A DNA stretch of 34,946 bases from Acidobacteriota bacterium (GTDB taxonomy: Bacteria; Acidobacteriota; Blastocatellia; Pyrinomonadales; Pyrinomonadaceae), in assembly GCA_029777145.1 (NCBI GenBank), contig JAKOSS010000302.1:1-34946 (forward strand), written 5' to 3'. The notes under the pieces were generated by a model that was not told the origin of the DNA, did not search any database, and saw only the letters and a list, made by a program, of their open reading frames with translations. This document shows positions 1 to 7,515 of this stretch, one piece after another (the first letter of the stretch is position 1; every line of letters starts with the position of its first letter). The position numbers and the translations under genes were made by a program.

Positions 1-1
1 A

Positions 2-319
2 CCCGGGATCCGCGAATTCAGGTTTGAGTACGAAGGCGGAACCGACGTTTTTCTGTCGCCGGCGAATCTCGACGCGGGCGCGGAAAGCACCGGGCTCCGA
101 ATAATCAGATCGGAAGCGCGGAAGGACGGACTTTTCCTCGTGCTCGAAGGCCGCGCCGGCCTGACCTACGATCTCGGACTCGTTTCACCCGTCCAATTCC
201 CCGAATCCGACGGCGTCAGAACCTATCGCGGCGAAGTTCGGAACTGGCTGCTTCGCGTACCGTTCACGGGTGACCCGGGCAAGTACGTTCGCCGCGAGGT
301 TCTCCTCAGGAAGCCGTGA
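2..319 (+). CDS. C-terminal end of an unrecognised protein (partial at window start)
   Basis: An open frame runs from the first bases to a TGA at 317-319, giving about 105 residues with no start codon in the window. The codon use (many GAC, GCG, CTC, CGC) matches the real genes nearby. The segment looks beta-rich, with alternating hydrophobic and charged residues and several GL/GR turns, and no membrane segment. It therefore does not look like a permease belonging with the sugar-binding protein that follows. I do not recognise the family. A C-terminal beta-sandwich of a carbohydrate-active or other secreted enzyme would fit, but this is a guess. Confidence 0.55.
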   Translation, partial: PGIREFRFEYEGGTDVFLSPANLDAGAESTGLRIIRSEARKDGLFLVLEGRAGLTYDLGLVSPVQFPESDGVRTYRGEVRNWLLRVPFTGDPGKYVRREVLLRKP

Positions 320-364
320 AATGTTAAGATTCAAGTCGGATGGCGCAACAGGAAAGATCCCGAC

Positions 365-391
365 CGCGAAATACGCGAAATGCGCGAAAAG
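365..391 (+). repeat. Three 9-nt tandem repeats (CGCGAAATA type)
   Basis: Three consecutive 9-mers, CGCGAAATA, CGCGAAATG and CGCGAAAAG, sit about 70 nt upstream of the XylF-like start codon. The reading frame of that gene stays open through the repeat, but the better start lies downstream at 460. The repeat is probably intergenic and unlike the 7-nt repeats elsewhere in the window. Confidence 0.6.
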
Positions 392-459
392 ACGCATTCG
401 AAAGCTCTTTCGCGGGAACTGAATGCCAGCGCGCCAACAAACACCTGCGGAGTGAATTA

Positions 460-1521
460 ATGAAAAAATTGCTTTTGATCGTTGCGGCGTCGCTGCTGAT
501 GTCGCTTGCTTCCTGCGTCAGCGCGCCGGTCGATAATCAAACCGTCTCGACCAAGAAGAAAGACGGCCGGATCAAGATCGGCTTCTCGATGGACACGCTC
601 AAGGAGCACTGGGTGAAGGACAAGGCGCTGGTTGAAAAACGCGCCGGCGAATTGGGAGCGGACGTCGTGGTGAACGTCGCGGAAAGCAACGACGAGCGTC
701 AGCTCAAGCAGATCGACGATTTTCTGACGCAGGGCGTCGATGTCCTGATCATCGCTCCGCACAACGGGCAGGTGATGGCGACGGCGGTCGAGAAAGCAAA
801 GGCGAAGGGAGTTCCGGTCGTCAGTTACGACCGGCTGATCCTCAGCGACCAGATCGACGTTCTCGTCTCGCATCTTCATTCGCTCGCCGGGCAGATGCAG
901 GCCGAGTATGCACTCAAGAACGCGCCGAAAGGAAATTACGTGATGATCTACGGCGCGCCGACCGACAACAACGCGCTGATCATGAAAGAGGCACAACTCG
1001 CCGCGCTTAAGTCGGCGGTCGATCGCGGCGACATCAAGATCGTTGCCGATCAACACGCCCGCGACTGGTCGCCCGAAGAAGCGCTGAAGATCGCTGAAAA
1101 TGCGTTGACGCAGAACCGCAACGACGTCGTCGCGTTCGTCTGTTCGAACGACGGCACGGCCGGCGGCGCGGTCCAGGCTCTGAAAAAGCAGGGTTTGATC
1201 GGAAAGGTCGTCGTCACCGGAATGGACGCGCAGATCGATGCACTGCAGCGGATCGCGCAGGGCGAGCAGTCGATGACGATTTACAAGCCGATCCAGCCGC
1301 TCGCGTACGCGGCAGTCGAAGCGGCCGTCAAACTCGCGAAAGGCGAGAAACTCGAAACGACGAAAACGATGAAGGCCGTCAACAAGGAAGTCCCGTTCAT
1401 TTTCATCGAGCCGAAGATCGTCGAGAAAGGAAATCTGATGGACGTCGTCCGCGACGGCTACGAGGAATACGACAAGATCTTTGCCAATGTGCCCGAGGAT
1501 CAACGGCCGAAGAAAGACTGA
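460..1521 (+). CDS. xylF: XylF-like periplasmic sugar-binding lipoprotein
   Basis: This is a 353-residue substrate-binding protein of the D-xylose ABC transporter family (type I periplasmic binding fold). The ATG at 460 is chosen because GGAG lies 5 nt upstream and because it opens a lipoprotein signal with lipobox LASC (Cys19); the frame is open upstream to 340. Family landmarks include KIGFSMDTL near residue 38, GVDVLIIAPHNGQV near 92, YDRLI near 123, PTDNNA, SNDGTAGG and the IYKPIQPLAY segment. All align with E. coli XylF. An oddity is that the segment normally read as S-F-D-N in XylF is S-H-L-H here (137-140), so an Asp/Asn pair at the sugar cleft is lost. No permease or ATPase gene follows. 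The next gene, 11 nt downstream, is a deacetylase-fold enzyme. The family is secure; the substrate is not. Confidence 0.88.
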   Translation: MKKLLLIVAASLLMSLASCVSAPVDNQTVSTKKKDGRIKIGFSMDTLKEHWVKDKALVEKRAGELGADVVVNVAESNDERQLKQIDDFLTQGVDVLIIAPHNGQVMATAVEKAKAKGVPVVSYDRLILSDQIDVLVSHLHSLAGQMQAEYALKNAPKGNYVMIYGAPTDNNALIMKEAQLAALKSAVDRGDIKIVADQHARDWSPEEALKIAENALTQNRNDVVAFVCSNDGTAGGAVQALKKQGLIGKVVVTGMDAQIDALQRIAQGEQSMTIYKPIQPLAYAAVEAAVKLAKGEKLETTKTMKAVNKEVPFIFIEPKIVEKGNLMDVVRDGYEEYDKIFANVPEDQRPKKD

Positions 1522-1532
1522 ACAAGTCACCC

Positions 1533-2477
1533 ATGAAGACTGCATTCGTACATCATCCGAGCTCGCTCAAGCACGACACCGGCCCCGGGCATCCCGAAAC
1601 GGCGCGGCGCTATGAAGCTGTCATGTCGGCCGTCACCGGCGACGCCGGGCTGTGGTCGGAGTTGAACGAGATCGTTCCTGAAAAGGCATCGCAGGGTTTG
1701 ATCCAGGCGGCGCATACAAAGGAGCATTTCCGGCGTGTCGAGGGGGCGTTCGAGAACGGTCTCGAGCGGCTCGATTCGGACACCGTGATCTCGATGCAGT
1801 CCTTCGATGCGGCGCTCTTCGCGGCCGGCGGCGTCTGCCGCGCCGTCGATGCCGTGATGACGGGTGAGGCGAAGAACGCGTTCGTCGCCGCCCGGCCGCC
1901 GGGCCACCACGCGACTGCCGAAAGCGCGATGGGCTTCTGCCTTTTCAACAACGTCGCGGTCGGCGCACGCTACGCGCAGAACCGTTTCAAGGAGATCGAG
2001 CGCGTGGCGATCCTCGATTGGGACGTCCATCACGGCAACGGCACGCAGGGGATCTTCTTTGACGATCCGTCGGTATTCTTCTTTTCGATGCATCAGTACC
2101 CGTGGTATCCGGGAACGGGAAGCCGCGGCGAGACGGGTTTCGGACGCGGACGCGGGTACACGATGAACATTCCGGTCAAGGCGCATACGAAGGCATCCGA
2201 GCAGCGACGGATGTTCGAGTCGGCGCTGGAGTCGATCGCATCGGATTTCACTCCAGATCTCGTGATCATTTCATCCGGCTTTGACGCGCATCTCACCGAC
2301 CCGCTCGGTCAATTGCGGCTTGAGGATCAGGATTATGCTTCGATGACGAAAAGTGTGCTTGACTGGGCTGAGGAGACTTGCGGCGGGCGCGTGGTTTCGG
2401 TTCTCGAGGGCGGTTACAACCTTCAGACGCTCGGGCCGACGGTTGCGGCGCATGTCACGGCTCTTTCGAAAGGATAA
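1533..2477 (+). CDS. Histone deacetylase family protein (class II / AcuC-like zinc amidohydrolase)
   Basis: This 314-residue cytoplasmic protein has the arginase/deacetylase fold. Visible motifs in order are RPPGHHA (active-site His125/His126), DWDVHHGNGTQ (zinc ligands Asp164 and His166), SSGFDAH (zinc ligand Asp251) and EGGYN (transition-state Tyr295). All catalytic positions are present, so activity is expected. Bacterial relatives remove acetyl groups from lysines, polyamines or other small amides, and the sequence does not say which. It starts 11 nt after the XylF-like stop, so the two may be cotranscribed; no strong ribosome binding site is seen. Its last 23 nt overlap the 3' end of the convergent gene on the minus strand. 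Confidence 0.93.
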   Translation: MKTAFVHHPSSLKHDTGPGHPETARRYEAVMSAVTGDAGLWSELNEIVPEKASQGLIQAAHTKEHFRRVEGAFENGLERLDSDTVISMQSFDAALFAAGGVCRAVDAVMTGEAKNAFVAARPPGHHATAESAMGFCLFNNVAVGARYAQNRFKEIERVAILDWDVHHGNGTQGIFFDDPSVFFFSMHQYPWYPGTGSRGETGFGRGRGYTMNIPVKAHTKASEQRRMFESALESIASDFTPDLVIISSGFDAHLTDPLGQLRLEDQDYASMTKSVLDWAEETCGGRVVSVLEGGYNLQTLGPTVAAHVTALSKG

Positions 2478-2859
2478 CGACGGGTTCGCCGATCGCCGAT
2501 TCCGGCGCGATGGACTCGAATCGGCTTGCGGTGAATAGAACCTCGCGCGAAATGAGATCGAGTCTCACAGTCTGAAATGGAAACGTGAACAGATAGCTCT
2601 TGCTCCTTGCGCCGACGACGAACGTGTTGCCGAACTGCAGGTCGCGGACTCGGAAATATCCGAAATCGTTCGTCATGACATCCCTTCGGTCGAGGGTCGT
2701 CAGATCCATCACCATGATGCTGACACGTCGCGCGGGCCGTCCGTCATCCGTCGTGACACGACCGTTGATCTCGCCGCGGATGTCGAGCTGCGCGGACGCG
2801 GTTCCCGTAAGCAGGACCGCAAACACGGCGGCCCCGAAGAGAATAGAGAGTCTCCTCAT
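2455..2859 (-). CDS. Secreted carboxypeptidase-regulatory-like domain protein
   Basis: This 134-residue protein begins with a clear signal peptide (MRRLSILFGAAVFAVLL, then TASAQ). A single Ig-like carboxypeptidase regulatory domain follows: G-x-V-T-T-D-D-G-R-P-A near the start, and the NDFGYFRVRDL pattern typical of TonB-plug/CarboxypepD_reg modules. ATG at 2859 is preferred over a TTG two codons upstream because AAGGA lies 9 nt before it. Such stand-alone domains are common in Acidobacteriota and are taken to act in surface or periplasmic binding; no enzyme activity is expected. It is convergent with the deacetylase gene and divergent from the zinc-ribbon gene. Confidence 0.8.
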   Translation of the reverse strand: MRRLSILFGAAVFAVLLTGTASAQLDIRGEINGRVTTDDGRPARRVSIMVMDLTTLDRRDVMTNDFGYFRVRDLQFGNTFVVGARSKSYLFTFPFQTVRLDLISREVLFTASRFESIAPESAIGEPVVILSKEP

Positions 2860-2941
2860 GATCAAAATTCCTTGTTTTTGCGTTCCCCAAAAGATACTTC
2901 AAAAGGCGTCGAATTTCCAGAACTGCACCCGGACCCGATTT

Positions 2942-2971
2942 TAGACAGGCCGTTCCCAACTGTGCTAAACT
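2942..2971 (+). promoter_or_regulatory. Putative sigma70-type promoter with extended -10
   Basis: TAGACA (2942-2947) is followed after 18 nt by TAAACT (2966-2971), which is preceded by TGC to give an extended -10. Transcription would begin near 2978, leaving a leader of about 25 nt that carries the AAGGAGA ribosome binding site of the zinc-ribbon gene at 3003. Judged by eye only. Confidence 0.4.
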
Positions 2972-3002
2972 TCCGCCATCAAGCCAATAAGGAGACGAAG
3001 CA

Positions 3003-3284
3003 ATGCCCGACCTTGAGATTACGTGCGTGCAGTGCAAGGAGGTCTTTCTTTTCAGCGAAAAGGAGCAGGAGATCTTCTATCAACGAAATCTGATGACGCC
3101 GCAGCGTTGCCCGAAGTGCCGTTCGAAACGAGCCGCGTCGGGCGACAACGCGCCGGCGCGATTTGAGATCGTCTGTGATCACTGCGGGAAGCACGACCAC
3201 GTTCCTTTTCAGCCGAAGGTCGGCCGCTCCGTACTCTGTCGGGAATGCTACAATGCGAGCCGCTCGAAGGTGCGCCCGGCCTAG
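3003..3284 (+). CDS. Small double zinc-ribbon protein (CxxC-x17-CxxC family)
   Basis: This 93-residue protein has two zinc-binding modules. The first is CVQC...CPKC (residues 8-38). The second is CDHC followed by exactly 17 residues and then CREC, the layout that names the CxxC-x17-CxxC family. AAGGAGA lies 6-7 nt before the ATG. No enzyme domain is present. Related proteins occur widely in environmental bacteria without known function and may bind nucleic acid or protein through the zinc ribbons. It is a monocistronic gene followed by a 70-nt gap before the isomerase gene. Confidence 0.85.
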   Translation: MPDLEITCVQCKEVFLFSEKEQEIFYQRNLMTPQRCPKCRSKRAASGDNAPARFEIVCDHCGKHDHVPFQPKVGRSVLCRECYNASRSKVRPA

Positions 3285-3354
3285 TTCCTGAAGGTTCGCA
3301 TCCCTTTCCCGTGAATGCCGGAGGCGATCGTTCCGAGCCGTAATCAATAACCAA

Positions 3355-4152
3355 ATGAGCCAGTTTGAGACCGTTAAATATACCAAGACGGACGGTGTCG
3401 CCGTGATCGTCATGAACCGTCCTGAGGCGCTGAATGCGCTGTCGCTGCAACTGACGAAGGATCTGCGCGCGGCGATCCGTGAAGCGATCTCGGACGGCGC
3501 GCGGGCGGTAGTCCTGACGGGTGAAGGGCGCGCTTTCTGCTCGGGCGGCGATCTTCGCGAAATGCAGATGATGTGGCAAATGGAAGGACGGATCGAGGCG
3601 TTCATGGAAGAGCCGCTCAAGGCGCTTCACGACGTCATTTTGCTGATCCGCGAAACGCCGGTTCCGTTCATTGCCGCGGTTCAAGGCGTTTGCGCCGGCG
3701 CGGGAACGAACTTTGCTCTTGCCTGCGACATCGTTTTCGCTGCTCGCGGCGCGACATTCAACGAAGCTTTTGTCAGAATCGGACTTTCGCCTGATTGCGG
3801 CGGATCGTTCTTTTTGCCGCGAGCCATCGGCGAAAAACTGGCGGCCGAAATTCTCATGACGGGTGAAACAATTTCAGCCGAACGCGCGTTAGACATCGGG
3901 ATGATCAATCGCGTGGTTGAGCAGGAAGAATTGATGAACGAGGCTTCGGTCATGGCGAAACGGCTCGCCGCGGCGCCGACAGCTTCGATCGGACGGATCA
4001 AGCAGATGCTGAACGCGACGTTCTCGAACGATCTCGCGTCGCAGCTTGACCTCGAACATCGCCTTCAGATCGAATCCGGAAAGGGAAACGATTTTCGCGA
4101 AGGCGTCCAGGCGTTTTTCGAAAAGCGCGCTCCCGAGTTCACGGGGACATGA
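3355..4152 (+). CDS. Enoyl-CoA hydratase/isomerase family protein, PaaG-like isomerase
   Basis: This 265-residue crotonase-fold protein acts on acyl-CoA thioesters. The oxyanion-hole segments are FCSGGDL (61-67) and the GAGTNFALACD stretch (115-125). The two glutamates that make classical hydratases active are absent: their positions hold Asn119 and Phe139. Instead Asp147, in S-P-D-C-G-G, matches the catalytic Asp of PaaG (ring 1,2-epoxyphenylacetyl-CoA isomerase) and related delta3-delta2 isomerases. The C-terminus (DFREGVQAFFEKRAPEF) also follows PaaG closely. It is therefore more likely an isomerase than a hydratase. No other phenylacetate genes are in the window, so the pathway is open. 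No Shine-Dalgarno sequence is evident. A strong terminator follows. Confidence 0.88.
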   Translation: MSQFETVKYTKTDGVAVIVMNRPEALNALSLQLTKDLRAAIREAISDGARAVVLTGEGRAFCSGGDLREMQMMWQMEGRIEAFMEEPLKALHDVILLIRETPVPFIAAVQGVCAGAGTNFALACDIVFAARGATFNEAFVRIGLSPDCGGSFFLPRAIGEKLAAEILMTGETISAERALDIGMINRVVEQEELMNEASVMAKRLAAAPTASIGRIKQMLNATFSNDLASQLDLEHRLQIESGKGNDFREGVQAFFEKRAPEFTGT

Positions 4153-4175
4153 AATTGATTTGGTTTGCGAGTTGA

Positions 4176-4210
4176 GGCCGTCGGGTTGAACTCGGCGGCC
4201 CTTTCTTTTT
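4176..4210 (+). terminator. Intrinsic terminator of the PaaG-like gene
   Basis: A 10-bp stem (4176-4185 with 4191-4200, two G-U pairs) closes a 5-nt loop and is followed by CTTTCTTTTT. It starts 23 nt after the isomerase stop codon. Confidence 0.85.
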
Positions 4211-4212
4211 GG

Positions 4213-4441
4213 ATTCGGGAGCCGGGAGTCGTGAGTCGAGAGTCGCGAGTCGAGAGTCGCGAGTCGGGAGTCGTGAGTCGCGGGTCGGGAGTCGATAGTC
4301 GGGAGTCGCGAGTCAGGATTCGGGAGTCGGGAGTCGATAGTCGGGAGTCGGAGTCGGGAGTCGGGAGTCGCGGGTCGGGAGTCGATAGTCGATAGTCGGG
4401 AGTCGCGGGTCGGAGTCGATAGTCTGGAGTCGATAGTCGGG
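4213..4441 (+). repeat. Heptanucleotide tandem repeat, 33 units of AGTCGNG
   Basis: Thirty-three tandem units with consensus AGTCGNG (variants AGTCGGG, AGTCGCG, AGTCGAG, AGTCGAT, GGTCGGG). Thirty-one are 7 nt long and two are 6 nt. Because 7 is not a multiple of 3 and the units lack stops in several frames, long spurious reading frames cross the region on both strands. This tract and the next fill the 441-nt space between 4153 and 4593; no gene is seen there. Confidence 0.95.
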
Positions 4442-4468
4442 ATACCGGGTTGGACGCTTGACTCTCGA

Positions 4469-4590
4469 CCACCGACCACCGACCACCGACCACCGACCAC
4501 CGACCACCGACCACCGACCACCGACCACTGACCACCGACCACTGACCACCGACCACCGACCACCGACCACCGACCACTGACCACTGACCA
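4469..4590 (+). repeat. Heptanucleotide tandem repeat, 17 units of CCACYGA
   Basis: Seventeen near-perfect 7-nt units, CCACCGA or CCACTGA, plus three further bases. On the other strand they read TCGGTGG/TCAGTGG, the same family as the GTGGTCA tract at 27111. The tract ends 3 nt before the MFS start codon, so it occupies the whole expected leader of that gene. Confidence 0.97.
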
Positions 4591-4593
4591 AGG

Positions 4594-5880
4594 ATGAACC
4601 TAACCTATTCACAACTTCTCAGGGGTAACCGCAACTTCCGCAATTTGTTTGCGGGACAGTTGATCTCTGAGCTCGGAAACTGGTTCAACTACATCGCCGG
4701 GCTCGGCCTGATCCGTCTCGTGACGGGCGCGGCGCCCGAAGCCGCCGGCATCCTGCTCCTCTGCAGAATGCTTCCATGGTCACTGCTGGTTCCGTTCGCG
4801 GGCACGCTTGCGGACCGGCTGTCGCGCCGCCAGATCATGCTCTGGACCGACATTGCGCGCGGCTTTTTGGCTTTGTTGTTCCTGCTCGTCAAGACCCGCG
4901 ACGACCTTTGGATCGCGTATGCCGGCGCGGCAGTATTGTCCGTGGCGTCGGCGTTCTTCGACGGCGGAAAGAACGCCTCGGTTCCGAACATCGCGGGCCG
5001 CGAGGGATTGCTCGCCGGCACCGCACTGATGTTTTCGTCGAGATTCCTGCTGATGGCGGTCGGATCCGCGCTCGGCGGGATCGCATCCGCCTATTTCGGA
5101 TACGAGATCGCGTTCCTGATCAACGCGGCGTCGTTCTTCGTTTCGGCGTATTCGATCTGGCTGATCCCGGAAGATGCGATGCGCGAACAGGAAACGGCGT
5201 CGCGCGTGAAGGAGCCGTTCATGACGGAACTTCGCGAGGGGCTGCGCTACACGCTGACGAACCATTTCGCGCTGACGATCCTGCTGATGAACATCGTTTG
5301 GGCGACGGGCGGCGGCGCGACATTCCTCTCGTTCGAAGGATTGGCGACAAAGGTCTTCGGATCGATGGAGCACAGCGCGGATTTCGTGATCGCGGCACTG
5401 ATGACGGCGAACGGACTCGGATTGTCGGTCGGGATGCTGATCGCGCACCGCGTCAGTTCGTTCGTCGAACGGGTCGGCATCGAGCGCCGGTTCATCGGCT
5501 GGTCGCTGCTGATCCACGGCGTGTTGTTCGCGATCGGCGGATGGATGCCGACGTTCTGGCTGACGGCCGTCTTCGTGATCGCCTCGCGGGTCGTTGTCGG
5601 AGCGGAATATGCGGTGCAGGAGACGATCTTCCAACGCGGATTGCCGGATCACATCCGCGGACGCATCACGACGCTCGATCGCGGCGCGGAGATTACCGTC
5701 TTCAGTCTTTCCAATCTCGCGGCGGGATACTCGCTGAACGTGATCTCGGCGCAGTTGCTGACGACACTTTCGGGATTGCTTGCCGGAAGCTCGGGATTGA
5801 TCTGGTTCTTGCGCCAGAAGGAAGCATCACCAGAAACCGAGGTCGTGGAGACGCTGTCGGGCGCTGAGGGCCAGCCGTGA
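4594..5880 (+). CDS. MFS transporter (MFS_3 / enterobactin-exporter-like)
   Basis: This 428-residue inner-membrane protein should have about 12 transmembrane helices. The opening NRNFRNLFAGQLISELGNWF and the loop GTLADRLSRRQIMLWTD (between helices 2 and 3) are typical of the MFS_3 exporter group, which expels drugs or siderophores; the substrate here is unknown. The ATG at 4594 abuts a 122-nt heptanucleotide repeat. Only AAGG touches the start, so there is no properly spaced Shine-Dalgarno sequence and no ordinary promoter just upstream. The start still agrees with the family N-terminus. Its TGA directly abuts the stop codon of the convergent minus-strand gene. Confidence 0.92.
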   Translation: MNLTYSQLLRGNRNFRNLFAGQLISELGNWFNYIAGLGLIRLVTGAAPEAAGILLLCRMLPWSLLVPFAGTLADRLSRRQIMLWTDIARGFLALLFLLVKTRDDLWIAYAGAAVLSVASAFFDGGKNASVPNIAGREGLLAGTALMFSSRFLLMAVGSALGGIASAYFGYEIAFLINAASFFVSAYSIWLIPEDAMREQETASRVKEPFMTELREGLRYTLTNHFALTILLMNIVWATGGGATFLSFEGLATKVFGSMEHSADFVIAALMTANGLGLSVGMLIAHRVSSFVERVGIERRFIGWSLLIHGVLFAIGGWMPTFWLTAVFVIASRVVVGAEYAVQETIFQRGLPDHIRGRITTLDRGAEITVFSLSNLAAGYSLNVISAQLLTTLSGLLAGSSGLIWFLRQKEASPETEVVETLSGAEGQP

Positions 5881-6816
5881 TCAGGCAGTGATGATCACGG
5901 CCTTGGCGCCGGTCAGTTCGCTGAAGTCTTTCGTAAAGATCGTATCGACTTTGCGCACCTCGCCGATCGTTTCGACGAGTTCCTGGGTGGTCATGTAGCC
6001 GTCTTCGGTGTGTGCGATCGCCCAGTTCTTGATATGCGATGCCGTCCGGAGCATCTCTTCGACGAGGCGCAGATACTGCGACTTCGTCTCACACAGTGTT
6101 CCAAGACGACCCGCCTGACGAAGCTCGAGCTCGTTCCAGAAATCGTCCGTTCCGCGAAGCCACTCTTCACGCCAGGCAGTCCAGCCGAGATAGTTCCTTT
6201 GAGTCAGATTGTGCGCCCGCGGCAGGCGAAGAAACATCAGGTCGGGACCGAAGGTTTCGGCGACAAAGTCATATCCGCAACGGTTACCCGCGGTGTTCGT
6301 CCGTCCGTTCTCGAACGTTGACGGCATTGCGTTGCGGAGTCGCTTGAAGACCGTCGAGAGAGGCTGACGCAGTTCGCGCGTCGATTCGTCAAACGACAGA
6401 ACGTAGTCGCCAACGCCGAATCCGATGGTCGTCGCGATCGCCCGGAGCGTCGGCGTCGCGAGATTCTCGATGTTCCTCCGGACGTTGTCGAACCACCACG
6501 AATCGGTTTCGGAAAACCATTTGCGCAGGGATGGATTCGCGAGCTTGTAGCCCGGAACATATGCGTCTTCGAGCACGGCCTCGACGTCCTCGTCGGTCAG
6601 CGAAACGGTGTTGTTCTCTACCGCCGCGACGGATTTGGTCCATCCGGTCATGGTCAGATCGTTGGCGCGAACACCGATCCGCCAGCGCTTCAGATAACTG
6701 CCGAGCGCGGCGTCGCTCGCGAACGGGATCGCGACCTCGGTGAATTTCAGCCGCTTTAGGACGGTCAGCTCGAAGGCGAGCCAGCCCCTCGGAATGCTTG
6801 TCGGATTGGTCAGCAT
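5881..6816 (-). CDS. Unknown protein; resembles a D12-class adenine methylase without its catalytic motif
   Basis: This 311-residue protein has no signal peptide or membrane segment. The order of features recalls D12-type DNA adenine methylases: a V-A-I-P-F-A segment followed by R-A-N-D-L (motif I/II region, residues 28-53), W-F motifs in the middle, and W-A-I-A-H-T-E-D-G-Y near 266. Where a methylase would have D-x-x-Y-x-D-P-P-Y, this protein reads D-L-M-F-L-R-L-P-R, so the catalytic DPPY is lost. The likeness is an inference by eye and may be false. The gene starts 4 nt after the HD-GYP stop codon, which suggests translational coupling and a shared role. Confidence 0.7.
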   Translation of the reverse strand: MLTNPTSIPRGWLAFELTVLKRLKFTEVAIPFASDAALGSYLKRWRIGVRANDLTMTGWTKSVAAVENNTVSLTDEDVEAVLEDAYVPGYKLANPSLRKWFSETDSWWFDNVRRNIENLATPTLRAIATTIGFGVGDYVLSFDESTRELRQPLSTVFKRLRNAMPSTFENGRTNTAGNRCGYDFVAETFGPDLMFLRLPRAHNLTQRNYLGWTAWREEWLRGTDDFWNELELRQAGRLGTLCETKSQYLRLVEEMLRTASHIKNWAIAHTEDGYMTTQELVETIGEVRKVDTIFTKDFSELTGAKAVIITA

Positions 6817-6820
6817 GACG

Positions 6821-7453
6821 TCAGATTTCTGCAGGTTCCTCCGAGGCGTAAGACTTTAGTTCAGGGAGATCGCCGATCGACAGGAAAACGCTGACGACCT
6901 TCGGGTCGAATTCGATCCCGGACCACTCGATCAGGTAACGCATCGCCTCGCCGGCCGAGATGGCGACGGAATACGGGCGCGAATCCGTCATCGCACAATA
7001 GGTGTCCACGACGCGCAGGATCCGCGCCGCAAGCGGGATCTGGTCGCGTTCGAGGGCGTCCGGGTAACCGGATCCGTTCCACCACTCATGATGCCAGCGG
7101 ATCAACAGCTGCACCGCCCGCGACTGACCGCGCCGCGCCGCTTCCTGCTCGCCGATCACCGTATGGCGCTGCATATCGATCCGTTCGTCGTCGCGCAGGA
7201 CCCGATCCGAACCGATATAGTCACGTTCCATCATCAGCTCGCCGAGATCGTGCAGAAGCGCGGCCTGACGAAGCGAGAATCGATCGTGAGACGCAAAGTT
7301 GAACCGCTCGGCGATCGCGTCGGCGAGCATCGCCAAACGTTTGCCGTGCGGATGCGAATAGCCCTCGAAACTGTCGATCTCAGCACTGATCACCGCCGTG
7401 ACGTCGTCATACGGCTGAACCGACGGCGCGTCGGGCGCAAAAATACTGTCCAT
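6821..7453 (-). CDS. HD-GYP domain protein (putative cyclic-di-nucleotide phosphodiesterase)
   Basis: This 210-residue protein is essentially one HD-GYP domain. Visible are H34/H36, the HD pair (68-69), H97, the HH pair (121-122) leading into WWNGSGYP (GYP 129-131) and D150 in RVVDTYCAMTDSRPY. Family members hydrolyse cyclic di-GMP. One departure is that the Lys usually following HD-x-G is Glu here (HDLGE), a position that contacts phosphate in related enzymes, so substrate or activity may differ. No sensor domain is attached. CGGGAG precedes the ATG. It lies between the DUF4388/J/TPR gene (62 nt upstream) and the methylase-like gene (4 nt downstream), in what looks like one operon. Confidence 0.87.
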   Translation of the reverse strand: MDSIFAPDAPSVQPYDDVTAVISAEIDSFEGYSHPHGKRLAMLADAIAERFNFASHDRFSLRQAALLHDLGELMMERDYIGSDRVLRDDERIDMQRHTVIGEQEAARRGQSRAVQLLIRWHHEWWNGSGYPDALERDQIPLAARILRVVDTYCAMTDSRPYSVAISAGEAMRYLIEWSGIEFDPKVVSVFLSIGDLPELKSYASEEPAEI

Positions 7454-7515
7454 ACTCCCGGAGTTGGCTTGAAGAAAAACGGGTGCAGCAACGAAACTTC
7501 AAACTCGGCTACAGT

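Noticed and set aside
1..20. CCCGGG, GGATCC and GAATTC within the first 20 bases, suggestive of a cloning polylinker
   Set aside because: The reading frame of the partial gene passes through the sites without a break and the window edge is arbitrary, so chance is the simpler reading; a check against the parent contig would settle it.
457..1545. A 362-codon frame on the minus strand opposite the XylF-like gene
   Set aside because: It is a codon-pattern shadow of the high-GC gene; the protein is rich in Arg, Asp and Val without any domain, while the plus strand has clear family motifs.
460..2477. A complete xylose transport operon
   Set aside because: Only the binding protein is present; the following gene is a deacetylase-fold enzyme and no permease or ATPase is found.
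3889..4612. Several long reading frames on both strands across the heptanucleotide tracts, coding for 7-residue peptide repeats
   Set aside because: They arise because the 7-nt units contain no stop in some frames; the frames also run antisense into the PaaG-like gene, lack start signals, and the peptides are low-complexity.
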